From Planctomycetota bacterium (GTDB lineage: Bacteria > Planctomycetota > UBA1135 > JAKEFM01), in NCBI GenBank assembly GCA_022616055.1, contig JAKEFM010000086.1:1-64000 (forward strand): 64,000 nucleotides of DNA, in the 5' to 3' direction. The position numbers and the translations under genes are program-made. Shown one piece after another: positions 55,532-64,000 of the stretch (position 1 is its first letter; every line of letters begins with the position of its first letter). The notes beneath the pieces were generated by a model. It saw nothing but the letters and a program-made list of their open reading frames with translations. It searched no databases and was not told the DNA's origin.

Positions 55532-56263
55532 TCACTCGACGTAGTGGCGCTCCACCACGCCCACGAGGGCCTTCTCCAGAGACTCGTGCGCCCGCGCGAG
55601 TCTCGATTTCACGGTCCCCATCGAGCAGCGGAGGACCTCGGAAATCTGCTCGTAGGAGAGGCCCTCGATGTGCCGCAAGACCACGATGGACCGGAGTTTC
55701 GGGCTCAGGTGGTCGATCGCCCCCTGGACCTCGGCCTCCAGTTCCCTCCCGTCCGCCCAGCGCTCGGGGCCCCGGCCCCGGTCGCTTTCCTCTTCCAGCT
55801 TTTCCATCGTCACAGGCTCCGGGGCGGACGGGAAACGCCGCGCGACTCCTCGCCTCCGGAGGTCGATCGCGGCATTGATAGCGATCCGGTAGACCCAGGA
55901 GGAGAACTTCGAGCGGAACCGGAAGTCCCGAATCTTCCGGAAGAGAATCCCGAAGGTCTCCTGAGAAGCATCCAAGGCATCCACAGAGTTTCCCGTTATC
56001 CGATAGGCGACGTTGTAAACCCTTTCCTTATAAAGGTTGTAGAGCTCCTCGAAGGCCTTCCTGTACCTCTCGGGGCCAGATCGCTGGCAGGCCTCGACGA
56101 GCTCCCGGTCCGGGTCCATCCGTTCACCAGGCTCTCGGATACGACGAGGGCTGATCGCCCGAGGTTCCCCCCCCGTCGCGGGGGGGCGAGGGACCGCCGT
56201 CGGGCCAGGGAAGGACGGCTCGCCCGCCGACCCGATGGTGCCCCCGTCCGGGATGGTGCTCAT
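55532..56263 (-). CDS. ECF RNA polymerase sigma factor
   Basis: AFEELYNLYKERVYNVAYRITGN..DALDASQETFGILFRKI, SKFSSWVYRIAINAAIDLRR, LRSIVVLRHIEGLSYEQISEVLRCSMGTVKSRLARA; start may be 56119. Confidence 0.92.
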   Translation of the reverse strand: MSTIPDGGTIGSAGEPSFPGPTAVPRPPATGGEPRAISPRRIREPGERMDPDRELVEACQRSGPERYRKAFEELYNLYKERVYNVAYRITGNSVDALDASQETFGILFRKIRDFRFRSKFSSWVYRIAINAAIDLRRRGVARRFPSAPEPVTMEKLEEESDRGRGPERWADGRELEAEVQGAIDHLSPKLRSIVVLRHIEGLSYEQISEVLRCSMGTVKSRLARAHESLEKALVGVVERHYVE

Positions 56264-56348
56264 TCGACGCCCCGTTTCGTCCCGCCGGGGCGCCGACAAG
56301 ACGACAGCCCGGCGGATCCGCCGGACTCTTCCCCGTCGGATCGGGAGC

Positions 56349-57353
56349 CTATCCCCCCCCGATGAGCCCTAGGACATCGAGGACGTGGCGGACGGAGCCG
56401 ACCTTGGCGCTGCAGTCCCCCGCGTTGCAATAGGCGGGGTACGGCGAGCAGGATGCGCCCGTCACCTCGATCAGCACGTAGGGGCTCCCGCTCCCGCCCC
56501 CGCTCCCGCTCGACTGCATCGTCAGGACGCAGGCGGTCCCGAAGGTCCCCCACGCGAGCGCTCCCGGGTCGAGCGGCGTGAAAGACGCATTCGCCGCGGA
56601 GCCGGAGCTTCCCGGCGGAAGCTGGATCGGCTGCAGGGAGTAATAGCCGAGGAAGCCACCCACCTCATCGAAGCTGATCGAGTCCAGACCCGGACCGTTC
56701 GCGGCCAGGGATCCCGCCCCGAAGCTGAAGGGGAGGAAATCGTCGACGAGGGCGACCGGGAGGCTGAAGGAGAATCGCGCGATGAGCGAGCCCGGGTCGT
56801 GCCCGGGGTAGAACTCCATCCCCTGGGAGTCCTGGAAGGCGAGGGGGGTCAGGACGATGGGGGGCCCCGTACTGTTGGCGCTGTCGAAACTGGCCGCCAT
56901 CACGAGCTGGCTCAACCAGGCGGTGTTCCCGTCGGGGGAGTAGAGGGCCACTCCCATGCGGACCATGGGATCCGGCGCGAAGGACTCCGTGTAGGCGTAG
57001 GCCCGCGCCTTCGGAGCCGGCGCCTGATCTCCCACCGCGAGGTTGCTCGTCGGCGGCGTGCGGCGGATCCATTCCTCGAGGTCGCCGTATCCGTCTCCGT
57101 CCGTGTCGGGGACGCCCTTCGAGCTCCCGTACTGGAGCTCGAGGATGTCCGGAAGCCCGTCGCAATCGAGGTCGACGGCGCAGTAGATGACGGGGCTCGC
57201 GACGACCGTCCGAGGAGAGAGGGCGACGGTCAGGGCGGCGGCGCCGGACGCCGCGCCCATCCCCGCGAGGAGGAAGAGCCGCCGCGTCCTCAGCCGGCCG
57301 CGCTCCTGCACGCGCGAGCCGTTGGGGCTGAATTCGGGCTCCATCTTTGGCAC
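56349..57353 (-). CDS. Secreted protein with thrombospondin type-3/calcium-binding-like segment
   Basis: TM/signal LFLLAGMGAASGAAALTVAL; CDGLPDILELQYGSSKGVPDTDGDGYGDLEEWI; alternative start 57344. Confidence 0.72.
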   Translation of the reverse strand: MPKMEPEFSPNGSRVQERGRLRTRRLFLLAGMGAASGAAALTVALSPRTVVASPVIYCAVDLDCDGLPDILELQYGSSKGVPDTDGDGYGDLEEWIRRTPPTSNLAVGDQAPAPKARAYAYTESFAPDPMVRMGVALYSPDGNTAWLSQLVMAASFDSANSTGPPIVLTPLAFQDSQGMEFYPGHDPGSLIARFSFSLPVALVDDFLPFSFGAGSLAANGPGLDSISFDEVGGFLGYYSLQPIQLPPGSSGSAANASFTPLDPGALAWGTFGTACVLTMQSSGSGGGSGSPYVLIEVTGASCSPYPAYCNAGDCSAKVGSVRHVLDVLGLIGGG

Positions 57354-57516
57354 CCTCGGGGGGACTCGAGGTCGAATCCCTGGAACCGGTTCGTGGAACC
57401 GTAACCGTGGACCCTGGTTTCGGTCAAGGGAGAGGCGTCCGTTCCCGTTTAGTCCCCCCGTCGACCCCGGTAACCGGTCCCTCCCGCCCCTCCCCGATTC
57501 CCGCCCTCCGGCGTCC

Positions 57517-57545
57517 TTGTGACGGGTCGGGGGGAGCCCTACGAT
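57517..57545 (+). promoter_or_regulatory. Putative promoter for tRNA-Arg
   Basis: TTGTGA-17 bp-TACGAT, ending 12 nt before tRNA start. Confidence 0.45.
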
Positions 57546-57556
57546 CCCTCCCGTCC

Positions 57557-57633
<77 letters not shown>

Positions 57634-57653
57634 CCGGGGCCGCGGGAGAGGAG

Positions 57654-58262
57654 CTACGGCGCGAGGCGCGAGATCTCCCAGGCGGCGCCGGTCCGCCGGT
57701 AGAGGAACCGGTCGTGGAGGCGGTGGTCCCGGTGGATCCAGAACTCGATGGCATCCGGGATCACGCGGAAGCCCCCCCACGACGGCGGGCGGGGGACCTC
57801 GCGCGCCTCGAATCGGCCCGCGGCCTCCCGGACGTGCTCGAGGAGCTTCTCCCGCGAGGCGAGCGGCTCGCTCTGCGGCGAGGCCCAGGCCGAGATCTGG
57901 CTCTCGCGCGGCCGCGTCCGGAAGTACGCGTCCGCCTCGCCCGGCGGGACGGGGAGGACCGTTCCCTCGATCCGCACCTGGCGCCCGAGAGCCTGCCAGA
58001 AGAAGAGGAGGGAGGCCCGCGGGTTCTCGGAAAGCTCGCGCGACTTGCGGCTCCCGAGATTGGTGAAGAAGTCGAAGCCTCCTCCACGGATTCCCCGGAA
58101 GAGGACGAATCGCGCCGAGGGTCGCCCCTCCCGGCTCGCCGTCGCGAGGCCCATGGCGTCGGGCTGCGCGATCCCCGACCGGACCGCCTCCTGGTACCAG
58201 GCCTCGAAGAGCCGGACGGGGTCGCGCTCGGTCCCGGCGCCGAAGCACTCCCCCTCGGTCAT
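57654..58262 (-). CDS. pdxH: Pyridoxamine 5'-phosphate oxidase
   Basis: MGLATASREGRPSARFVLFRGI, FFTNLGSRKSREL, RVEG-like QVRIEG, RPRESQISAWASPQSE, PSWGGFRVIPDAIEFW. Confidence 0.94.
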   Translation of the reverse strand: MTEGECFGAGTERDPVRLFEAWYQEAVRSGIAQPDAMGLATASREGRPSARFVLFRGIRGGGFDFFTNLGSRKSRELSENPRASLLFFWQALGRQVRIEGTVLPVPPGEADAYFRTRPRESQISAWASPQSEPLASREKLLEHVREAAGRFEAREVPRPPSWGGFRVIPDAIEFWIHRDHRLHDRFLYRRTGAAWEISRLAP

Positions 58263-58285
58263 CCCCTTCGCGCCTCGGCGGGGCT

Positions 58286-59788
58286 TCAGAGCGCGCGGAG
58301 GGCGGGGGACTCGGTCGTCGCCTCGCGCCGCTCGCCCGTCGACTCGACCCTCTCCTTCTCGATCGAGGCGAGGAGCTCCGGGGTCACGTCTCCCGTCGGG
58401 TAGATCCCCGTCATGCAGGCCGAGCAGAACGTGTCGATCGAGGGGTTGTCGGCCCGCACGGACGCGACCATCGCGTCATGCGGGAGGTAGAGGAGGTAGT
58501 CGGCCCCGAGCTCCCGTCGAACCTGGTCGACGGTCTTGCCGCGCGCGATGAACTCCGTCTTCGTCGCCATGTCGATCCCGTACGGACAGGGAGAGATGAG
58601 CGGAGGGCAGCAGATCGCGAGGTAGACCTCGCGCGCGCCCGCGCTCCGCACGATCCGGACGAGGCTCCTCGCGGTGTTCCCGCGGACGATCGAGTCGTCG
58701 ACGAGGAGGACCCTCTTCCCCTCGAACTCCTCGGGGATCGGGTTGAGCTTGCGCCGGACGGACCGCCGCCGCATCTCCTGGTCCGGCATGATGAAGGTCC
58801 GGCCGATGTAGCGGTTCTTGACGAGCCCCTCGCGGTAGGGGACGCCGAGGGAGCGCGCGAGCGCCGTCGCGGCGTCGCGGGCCGAGTCGGGGACCGGCAC
58901 GACGATGTCGGGCATCGGGGCCCCGCGGCGGCGCCACTCGGAGCCGAGGGCCTCCCCGAATCCCAGGCGGGAGCGATAGACGCTCGCCCCGTCGAGGCGG
59001 GAGTCGGGGCGCGCGAAGTAGACGTACTCGAAGACGCACGGACGGTGGGGGCGGTCGGAGAGTTTCGCCGCGTGGAGGCGCCGCTGCCGGTCGACGAACA
59101 CCCCCTCCCCGGCGGCGACATCCCGGAGCCGGTGGAACCCGGCGACGTCGAGGGCGACCGACTCCGACGCGAAGGCGTACGCCACTCCCCGCTCGTCCCG
59201 CCGCTCGCCGAGGACCAGGGGCTTGATCCCGTAGGGATCGCGGAAGGCGACGAGCCCGGCCCCGGCGATCATCCCGACGACGGAATAGGACCCCTTGACC
59301 GTGGCAAAGACGCCGCGGATGGCCTGGAAGACGCGCTCCGGGGTGACGCCGTCCGGGCCGGCGTCGATCAGCTCGCGCGCGAAGACGTAGAGGATCGCCT
59401 CGAGGTCGCACCTCGACTGGAGGTGGATCCCGCGCGCGCGGAAGTAGCTGTCCTTCAGCTCGAGGAAGTTCGTGACGTTCCCGTTGTGCGCCAGCGCGAC
59501 GCCGTGCGGGAAGGTGATGACGAAGGGCTGGACGTCCTCGCCCGCCCCGGCGCCCACGGTCGGGTAGCGGACGTGACCGATCCCGAGGTTTCCCCGGAGG
59601 CGGGAGACGTTCTTCTCGACGAAGATGTCCCGGACGAGGCCGTTCCCCTTCTTCACGTGGAAGGCGTCGGAAAACGTGACGATGCCGGCGGCGTCCTGGC
59701 CGCGGTGCTGGACCGCGATCAGGGCCTCGTAGAGGAGGGGAACGACCTCCTCGCCGTCGGAGCCGTAGATCCCGATGAATCCGCACAT
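58286..59788 (-). CDS. purF: Amidophosphoribosyltransferase
   Basis: N-terminal Cys nucleophile MCGFIGIYG, LIAVQHRGQDAAGI, NPI...KRVLLVDDSIVRGNTAR, MTGIYPTGD. Confidence 0.95.
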   Translation of the reverse strand: MCGFIGIYGSDGEEVVPLLYEALIAVQHRGQDAAGIVTFSDAFHVKKGNGLVRDIFVEKNVSRLRGNLGIGHVRYPTVGAGAGEDVQPFVITFPHGVALAHNGNVTNFLELKDSYFRARGIHLQSRCDLEAILYVFARELIDAGPDGVTPERVFQAIRGVFATVKGSYSVVGMIAGAGLVAFRDPYGIKPLVLGERRDERGVAYAFASESVALDVAGFHRLRDVAAGEGVFVDRQRRLHAAKLSDRPHRPCVFEYVYFARPDSRLDGASVYRSRLGFGEALGSEWRRRGAPMPDIVVPVPDSARDAATALARSLGVPYREGLVKNRYIGRTFIMPDQEMRRRSVRRKLNPIPEEFEGKRVLLVDDSIVRGNTARSLVRIVRSAGAREVYLAICCPPLISPCPYGIDMATKTEFIARGKTVDQVRRELGADYLLYLPHDAMVASVRADNPSIDTFCSACMTGIYPTGDVTPELLASIEKERVESTGERREATTESPALRAL

Positions 59789-59937
59789 CGAAGCGCGTGG
59801 AGATAGGCCCGGGACCGGCAGCCTCGACCCGCCATCACCCGGGCGCGCAACCTAGCATTCCCGCGCGGGGGACGGAAGCGCTCGCGCCCGCCTGCGCGTG
59901 GACGCCCGCGGAGGCGAGGGGCTATCCTCGTCGGGCG

Positions 59938-61149
59938 GTGCGATTCCGCCTCTCGACCCTCCAGCGCGTCGACCGCGACCTCGGCCCGCTCGTCTGCGGC
60001 GCGCTGCAGCCCCTCCGATGGCTCCGGGGATGCCGGGATCCCGACGTCCCGGTCCGCTCGATCCTCGCCGTCAAGTTCTGGGGGATCGGGAGCCTCGTCC
60101 TCCTCGGCCCGGCGCTGCGCGCGCTCCGCGCCCGCCACCCCGGCGCGCGGCTCGACCTCCTCACCCTCGAGGGGAACGCGCCCCTCGCCCGCCTCCTCCC
60201 CGTCCTCGACGGCGTCCTCCCCGTGAGCCTCGAGGGGGGCGCGATCCGGATCGCCCGGAACCTCGCCGCCCTCTTCCTCCGCCTGCGCCGGCGCCGCTAC
60301 GACCTCCTCGTCGACTTCGAGTTCTTCTCGCGCTTCTCGGCGATCCTCGCCTTCCTCTCCGGGGCCCGGCGGACGGCCGGATTCTGGGCGCCGAACGCCT
60401 ACCGCGGGGACCTCCACGACGATCGCGTCCCGTTCAACCGCTACTGGCACGTGACGCGCAATTTCCGCGCCCTCGCGGGCGCGCCCGAGGAGCCGGTTCT
60501 CGCCCCGGACCTCGTCCGGCCGGTCCTCGGAGCGGCGGCGCGCGCGCGCGCGTCGGCCCTCGAGGCGGAGCTCGGCGTCGGCGAGGATCGGCCGCTGATC
60601 CTCCTCAATCCCAACGCCGGGGACCTCGCCCTCGAGCGGCGCTGGCCCGCGGAACACTTCGCCGCGCTCGCCGACCGGTTCGCTCCCGAGGCCGCTCTCG
60701 CCTGGATCGGCGCGCCCTCGGAGCGCCCCTACGTCGAGTCGATCCGGGCGCGCATGGCTCGCCCTGCGGCGAGCGCGAACCTCGCGGGGACGCTCTCGAT
60801 CGAGGAACTCCTCGCGCTCCTCGAGCGCGCCGCCCTCCTCGTGACGAACGACTCGGGGCCGCTCCACCTCGCCTCCTCGCTCGGCGCGCCCACCGTCGCC
60901 CTCTTCGGCCCGGAGACGCCCGTCATGTACGGTCCGCTCTCCCCCGGGGCCGTCACCTTCTACCGGCCTCCCCCCTGCAGCCCGTGCATCAACGTCCACG
61001 AGAACAAGATGCACGCGTGCTACTTCAGCCGGGCCGAGTGCCTCGTGCGGATCCTCCCCGAGGAGGTCCTCGCCGCTTGCCGGGAGCTCCTGGCGCTCCG
61101 CCGCCTGCGGCCGAGGCCCGCCGTCGCGGCGGTCGAGGCGGCGCGGTGA
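59938..61149 (+). CDS. Family 9 glycosyltransferase (heptosyltransferase-like)
   Basis: ILAVKFWGIGSLVLLGPALRALRARHP, LILLNPNAGDLALERRWPAEHFAAL, LVTNDSGPLHLASSLGAPTVALFGPETP; GTG start. Confidence 0.9.
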   Translation: MRFRLSTLQRVDRDLGPLVCGALQPLRWLRGCRDPDVPVRSILAVKFWGIGSLVLLGPALRALRARHPGARLDLLTLEGNAPLARLLPVLDGVLPVSLEGGAIRIARNLAALFLRLRRRRYDLLVDFEFFSRFSAILAFLSGARRTAGFWAPNAYRGDLHDDRVPFNRYWHVTRNFRALAGAPEEPVLAPDLVRPVLGAAARARASALEAELGVGEDRPLILLNPNAGDLALERRWPAEHFAALADRFAPEAALAWIGAPSERPYVESIRARMARPAASANLAGTLSIEELLALLERAALLVTNDSGPLHLASSLGAPTVALFGPETPVMYGPLSPGAVTFYRPPPCSPCINVHENKMHACYFSRAECLVRILPEEVLAACRELLALRRLRPRPAVAAVEAAR

Positions 61150-62555
61150 TCGCCTCGAGGCTCCCCTCCCGCCACGCGCGGCGCGTCGTCCTCCTCAACC
61201 CCCCGGGCCGCGAGCTCTACCTGCGCGACTACTACTGCTCGAAGACGACGAAGTCGAACTACCTCTACCCGCCGATCGACCTCGTCGTCCTCTCGGGCTC
61301 CCTGGCGCGCGACTTCGAGGTCCGCGTCCTCGACGCGCTCGCCGAGCGCCTCGATCCGCCCCGGGCCCTCGAGCGCCTCGCGTCCCTCGCCCCCGACGCC
61401 ATCGTCTCGCTCGTCGGGGCGGTCTCGTGGGAGGAGGACCGCCCCTTCCTCGAGGAGGCGAAGCGGCGCACGGGCGCCCTCCTCCTCGCGACGGGCGACC
61501 TCTTCCGGGAGGGGGCCGCGGAGACCCTCGCCGCCAACCCCTCGATCGACGGCGCGCTCCTCTCCTTCGCGAACGGCGACGCCGGGGCGATCCTGCGCGG
61601 GGACATGGGAGCCGTCGAGTCGGCGGTCTTCCGCGACGGCGGGGGGATCCGCGAGCGGCCCCCGCGCGCCGCGCGCGGCTCCTTCCGCGTCCCGACGCCG
61701 CGCCACGACCTCTTCCCCCGCCGCGGCTACCGCTTCTCCTTCGCCCGTCGCCGCCGCTTCGTCTCGATGCTCACCGACTTCGGCTGCCCCTACCCGTGCA
61801 CCTTCTGCATCATGGGTACGCTCGGCTTTGCGACGCGCCCCCTCGCCGACGTCCTCGAGGAGCTGGCGTTCGTCCGCTCGCTCGGCGTCCGGGAGATCTT
61901 CTTCCTCGACCAGACCTTCGGCGTTCAGGCCGAGCGCGCCCGCGACCTGTGCGCCTCGATGGCGGGGAGGGGCTGGTCCTGGACGGCCTTCACCCGACCC
62001 GATCGCGCCTCCTCCGGCCTCTTCGAGGCGATGGCGGGGGGGGGATGCCACACGGTGATCCTCGGCGTCGAATCCGCCGACGACGCGCGCCTGCGCGAGT
62101 ACCGCAAGGGATACACGACCGAGGAGGTCCGCGAGGCCTTCGCGCGGGCGCGCCGCTCGGGCCTGCGCACCGTCGGCACGTTCCTGATCGGCGGGCCGGA
62201 GGACGACGAGGACTCCTTCCGCCGCGCCGTCGAGTTCGCGGTCGAGCTGCGCTGCGACTTCGCCTCCTTCAACGTCGCCGTTCCGAGGTTCGGTACCCCC
62301 TGGCGCGAGGAGCTCGTCCGGGACGGACTCGCCGAACCGAATCGAGTCGACATGGACCAGGCGGGCGAGCGAATCGCCATGCCGACCCGGTTCCTGACCC
62401 GCGAGGAGGTCCTTCGGGCCAAGAGGCGCGCGATCCGCTCCTTTTATCTCCGGCCGTCGTACCTCGCGCGCCGCCTCCTCGCGCTCCGCACCCTCCACGA
62501 GGCGCGCTCCCAGTTCTCGGAGGGGCTCGCCCTGCTCGCGCGCAATCGCGGATAG
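61146..62555 (+). CDS. B12-binding-domain-type radical SAM protein
   Basis: N-terminal VVLLNPPGRELYLRDYYCS..., radical SAM CPYPCTFC, GVESADDARLREYRKGYTTEEV, GTFLIGGPEDDEDSFRRAVEFA; GTGA overlap. Confidence 0.9.
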   Translation: MIASRLPSRHARRVVLLNPPGRELYLRDYYCSKTTKSNYLYPPIDLVVLSGSLARDFEVRVLDALAERLDPPRALERLASLAPDAIVSLVGAVSWEEDRPFLEEAKRRTGALLLATGDLFREGAAETLAANPSIDGALLSFANGDAGAILRGDMGAVESAVFRDGGGIRERPPRAARGSFRVPTPRHDLFPRRGYRFSFARRRRFVSMLTDFGCPYPCTFCIMGTLGFATRPLADVLEELAFVRSLGVREIFFLDQTFGVQAERARDLCASMAGRGWSWTAFTRPDRASSGLFEAMAGGGCHTVILGVESADDARLREYRKGYTTEEVREAFARARRSGLRTVGTFLIGGPEDDEDSFRRAVEFAVELRCDFASFNVAVPRFGTPWREELVRDGLAEPNRVDMDQAGERIAMPTRFLTREEVLRAKRRAIRSFYLRPSYLARRLLALRTLHEARSQFSEGLALLARNRG

Positions 62556-62567
62556 CCTCTCTCCCCC

Positions 62568-64000
62568 CTGACGTCCCCTCCTCCGCGCCGCACGGATCGC
62601 GCCGACGCCGCCCGCGGCGCCCTTTTCGTCGGGGCGCTCCTCGCCCTCGCCTACGCCGACGCGCTCGTCGGCGGGAAGGCGCTCGCCCCGAGCGTCGGTC
62701 TCCCGGGCGTCCTTCCGACGGGTCCGGTCGCGGCTCGCGCCCCCGCGCCGCCGGCGCCCTACGCCGACGTCTCGGCAGCCTTCATCGACGAGCCGCTCGC
62801 CCCCGTCGTCTCGGACGCCTGGGCGCGCGGGGAAGCCCCGCTCTGGAACCCCTACAACGGCTGCGGGTCCCCGCTCCTCGCGAGCATGCAGCCGGCCCCG
62901 CTCTCTCCGCTGCGCCTCCCCGCCTTCCTGTTCCCCGCGGACCCGTTGGCCCTCGACCTCGGCTACCTCCTGCGTCTCTTCGTCGCCGGATGGTTCACCT
63001 TTCTCTTCCTGCGCGGTCGCGGGATCGCGCAGGCCGGGGCCTGCGCGGGGGCGGCCGCCTTCGCGCTTACCGGATACCTGACCCTCCATCTCCCGATGCA
63101 CCACCTCGGCGTCGAGGTGTGCCTCCCCGCCGCCTGTTTCGCCGTCGACCGGGCTCTCGCGAGCGGCACTCGCGCCTCCCTTGTCGGCGTCTTCCTCGTC
63201 GCCTGGTCCGCCGGAGTCGGCGGGAATCCTCAGGCGACCCTCCTCCTGTACGCCTTCACGGCCGCCCTCGGGCTGGGCCACGCGCGGCGCTCCGGCATCG
63301 GCTCCCTCCTGCGGGTCGGAACCGCGGCCCTCCTCGGGGCGCTCGCGGCCTCCCCGGCCCTCCTCCCCGCGGTCGAGTACATCCGCCGGTCCTCGAGCCC
63401 CCACGATCACCTCCCCGGTCTCGACCACTTCCAGCCGGGCGCCCTCCTCGGGGCGTTCGTGCCTGGAGCCTGCCGCGCGAGCGCCCCCCCGGGGGGGGTC
63501 TCCCCTTACGCCCCCTTCCCGATCGGAGCGGCGGTCGGAGCCCTGGCGGTCCTCGGGATCTCGCGCCGGGAGACCCGCCTGCCGTCGCGGGCCTTCGCGG
63601 CGGCGGCCCTCCTCTATCTCCTGCAGGCCTTCGGCGCCCCGGTCGTCTCGGAGGCGATCGGAGGACTCCCGCTCCTGGGCGAGACGCGGATCTACAAGTA
63701 CGGGGCCTCCCCCTTCGCCTTCGCCGCCGCCTGCCTCGCGGCTCTGGGCGTGGACCGGCTCGCGCGGGCGCGGCCCCGCGCGGCCCTCGCGGCGGCCGCG
63801 CTCGTCCCCCTCGAGCTCGTCCTCGCCGTGCCCCGAACCCGTCCCGAGCGCGTCGAGCCGTTGACCGCAGCCCCCTACCTCGACTTCCTCCGGCGCCAGG
63901 AGGGGCCCTTCCGGACCTTCGGGATCCTCGGCGCGCTCCCCCCGAACGTGAACGCCCCCTTCGGGATCGAGGACGTGCGCATCCACGAGGGGATCCTCGA
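62568..64000 (+). CDS. YfhO-like multi-TM membrane protein (3' truncated by window; non-canonical CTG start likely)
   Basis: Frame LTSPPPRRTDRADAARGALFVGALLALAYADALVGGK... open to window end; WNPYNGCGSPLLASMQPAPLSPLRL, LALTGYLTLHLPMHH-type membrane motifs; stop at 62553 in frame. Confidence 0.7.
   Translation, partial: MTSPPPRRTDRADAARGALFVGALLALAYADALVGGKALAPSVGLPGVLPTGPVAARAPAPPAPYADVSAAFIDEPLAPVVSDAWARGEAPLWNPYNGCGSPLLASMQPAPLSPLRLPAFLFPADPLALDLGYLLRLFVAGWFTFLFLRGRGIAQAGACAGAAAFALTGYLTLHLPMHHLGVEVCLPAACFAVDRALASGTRASLVGVFLVAWSAGVGGNPQATLLLYAFTAALGLGHARRSGIGSLLRVGTAALLGALAASPALLPAVEYIRRSSSPHDHLPGLDHFQPGALLGAFVPGACRASAPPGGVSPYAPFPIGAAVGALAVLGISRRETRLPSRAFAAAALLYLLQAFGAPVVSEAIGGLPLLGETRIYKYGASPFAFAAACLAALGVDRLARARPRAALAAAALVPLELVLAVPRTRPERVEPLTAAPYLDFLRRQEGPFRTFGILGALPPNVNAPFGIEDVRIHEGIL

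Overview
A 64 kb window of very high-GC bacterial chromosome, tightly packed with about 51 genes. The secreted-protein style (FG-GAP propellers, GSGCPGS-type C-terminal domains, ASPIC/UnbV, GTG starts) suggests Planctomycetota or a similar lineage; this is inference only. I saw no transposase, integrase, CRISPR array, rRNA or phage genes. Main blocks: (1) a TetR-controlled ABC/HlyD/NodT tripartite efflux operon; (2) a run of secreted beta-rich proteins (beta-helix, FG-GAP, amidase with an inserted golvesin-like domain, GH3); (3) an N-terminal cupredoxin fused to a His-rich beta-propeller, with a tiny zinc-ribbon ORF upstream; (4) a glycan assembly cluster (GT1, flippase, GT2, GT39) divergent from sulfatase plus ASPIC/UnbV; (5) an AT-richer non-coding island (about 49510-49850) with strong RNA structure and two tandem intrinsic terminators, the best candidate for an undescribed RNA; (6) a split glutaminase/NadE pair; (7) an ECF sigma factor with an apparent one-piece RseA-RseB-like anti-sigma factor; (8) tRNA-Arg(CCG), pdxH, purF, GT9, a radical SAM protein and a truncated YfhO-like membrane protein. 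Most long overlapping ORFs in the supplied track are GC-driven antisense artefacts. All homology statements come from motif recognition; no database search was run.
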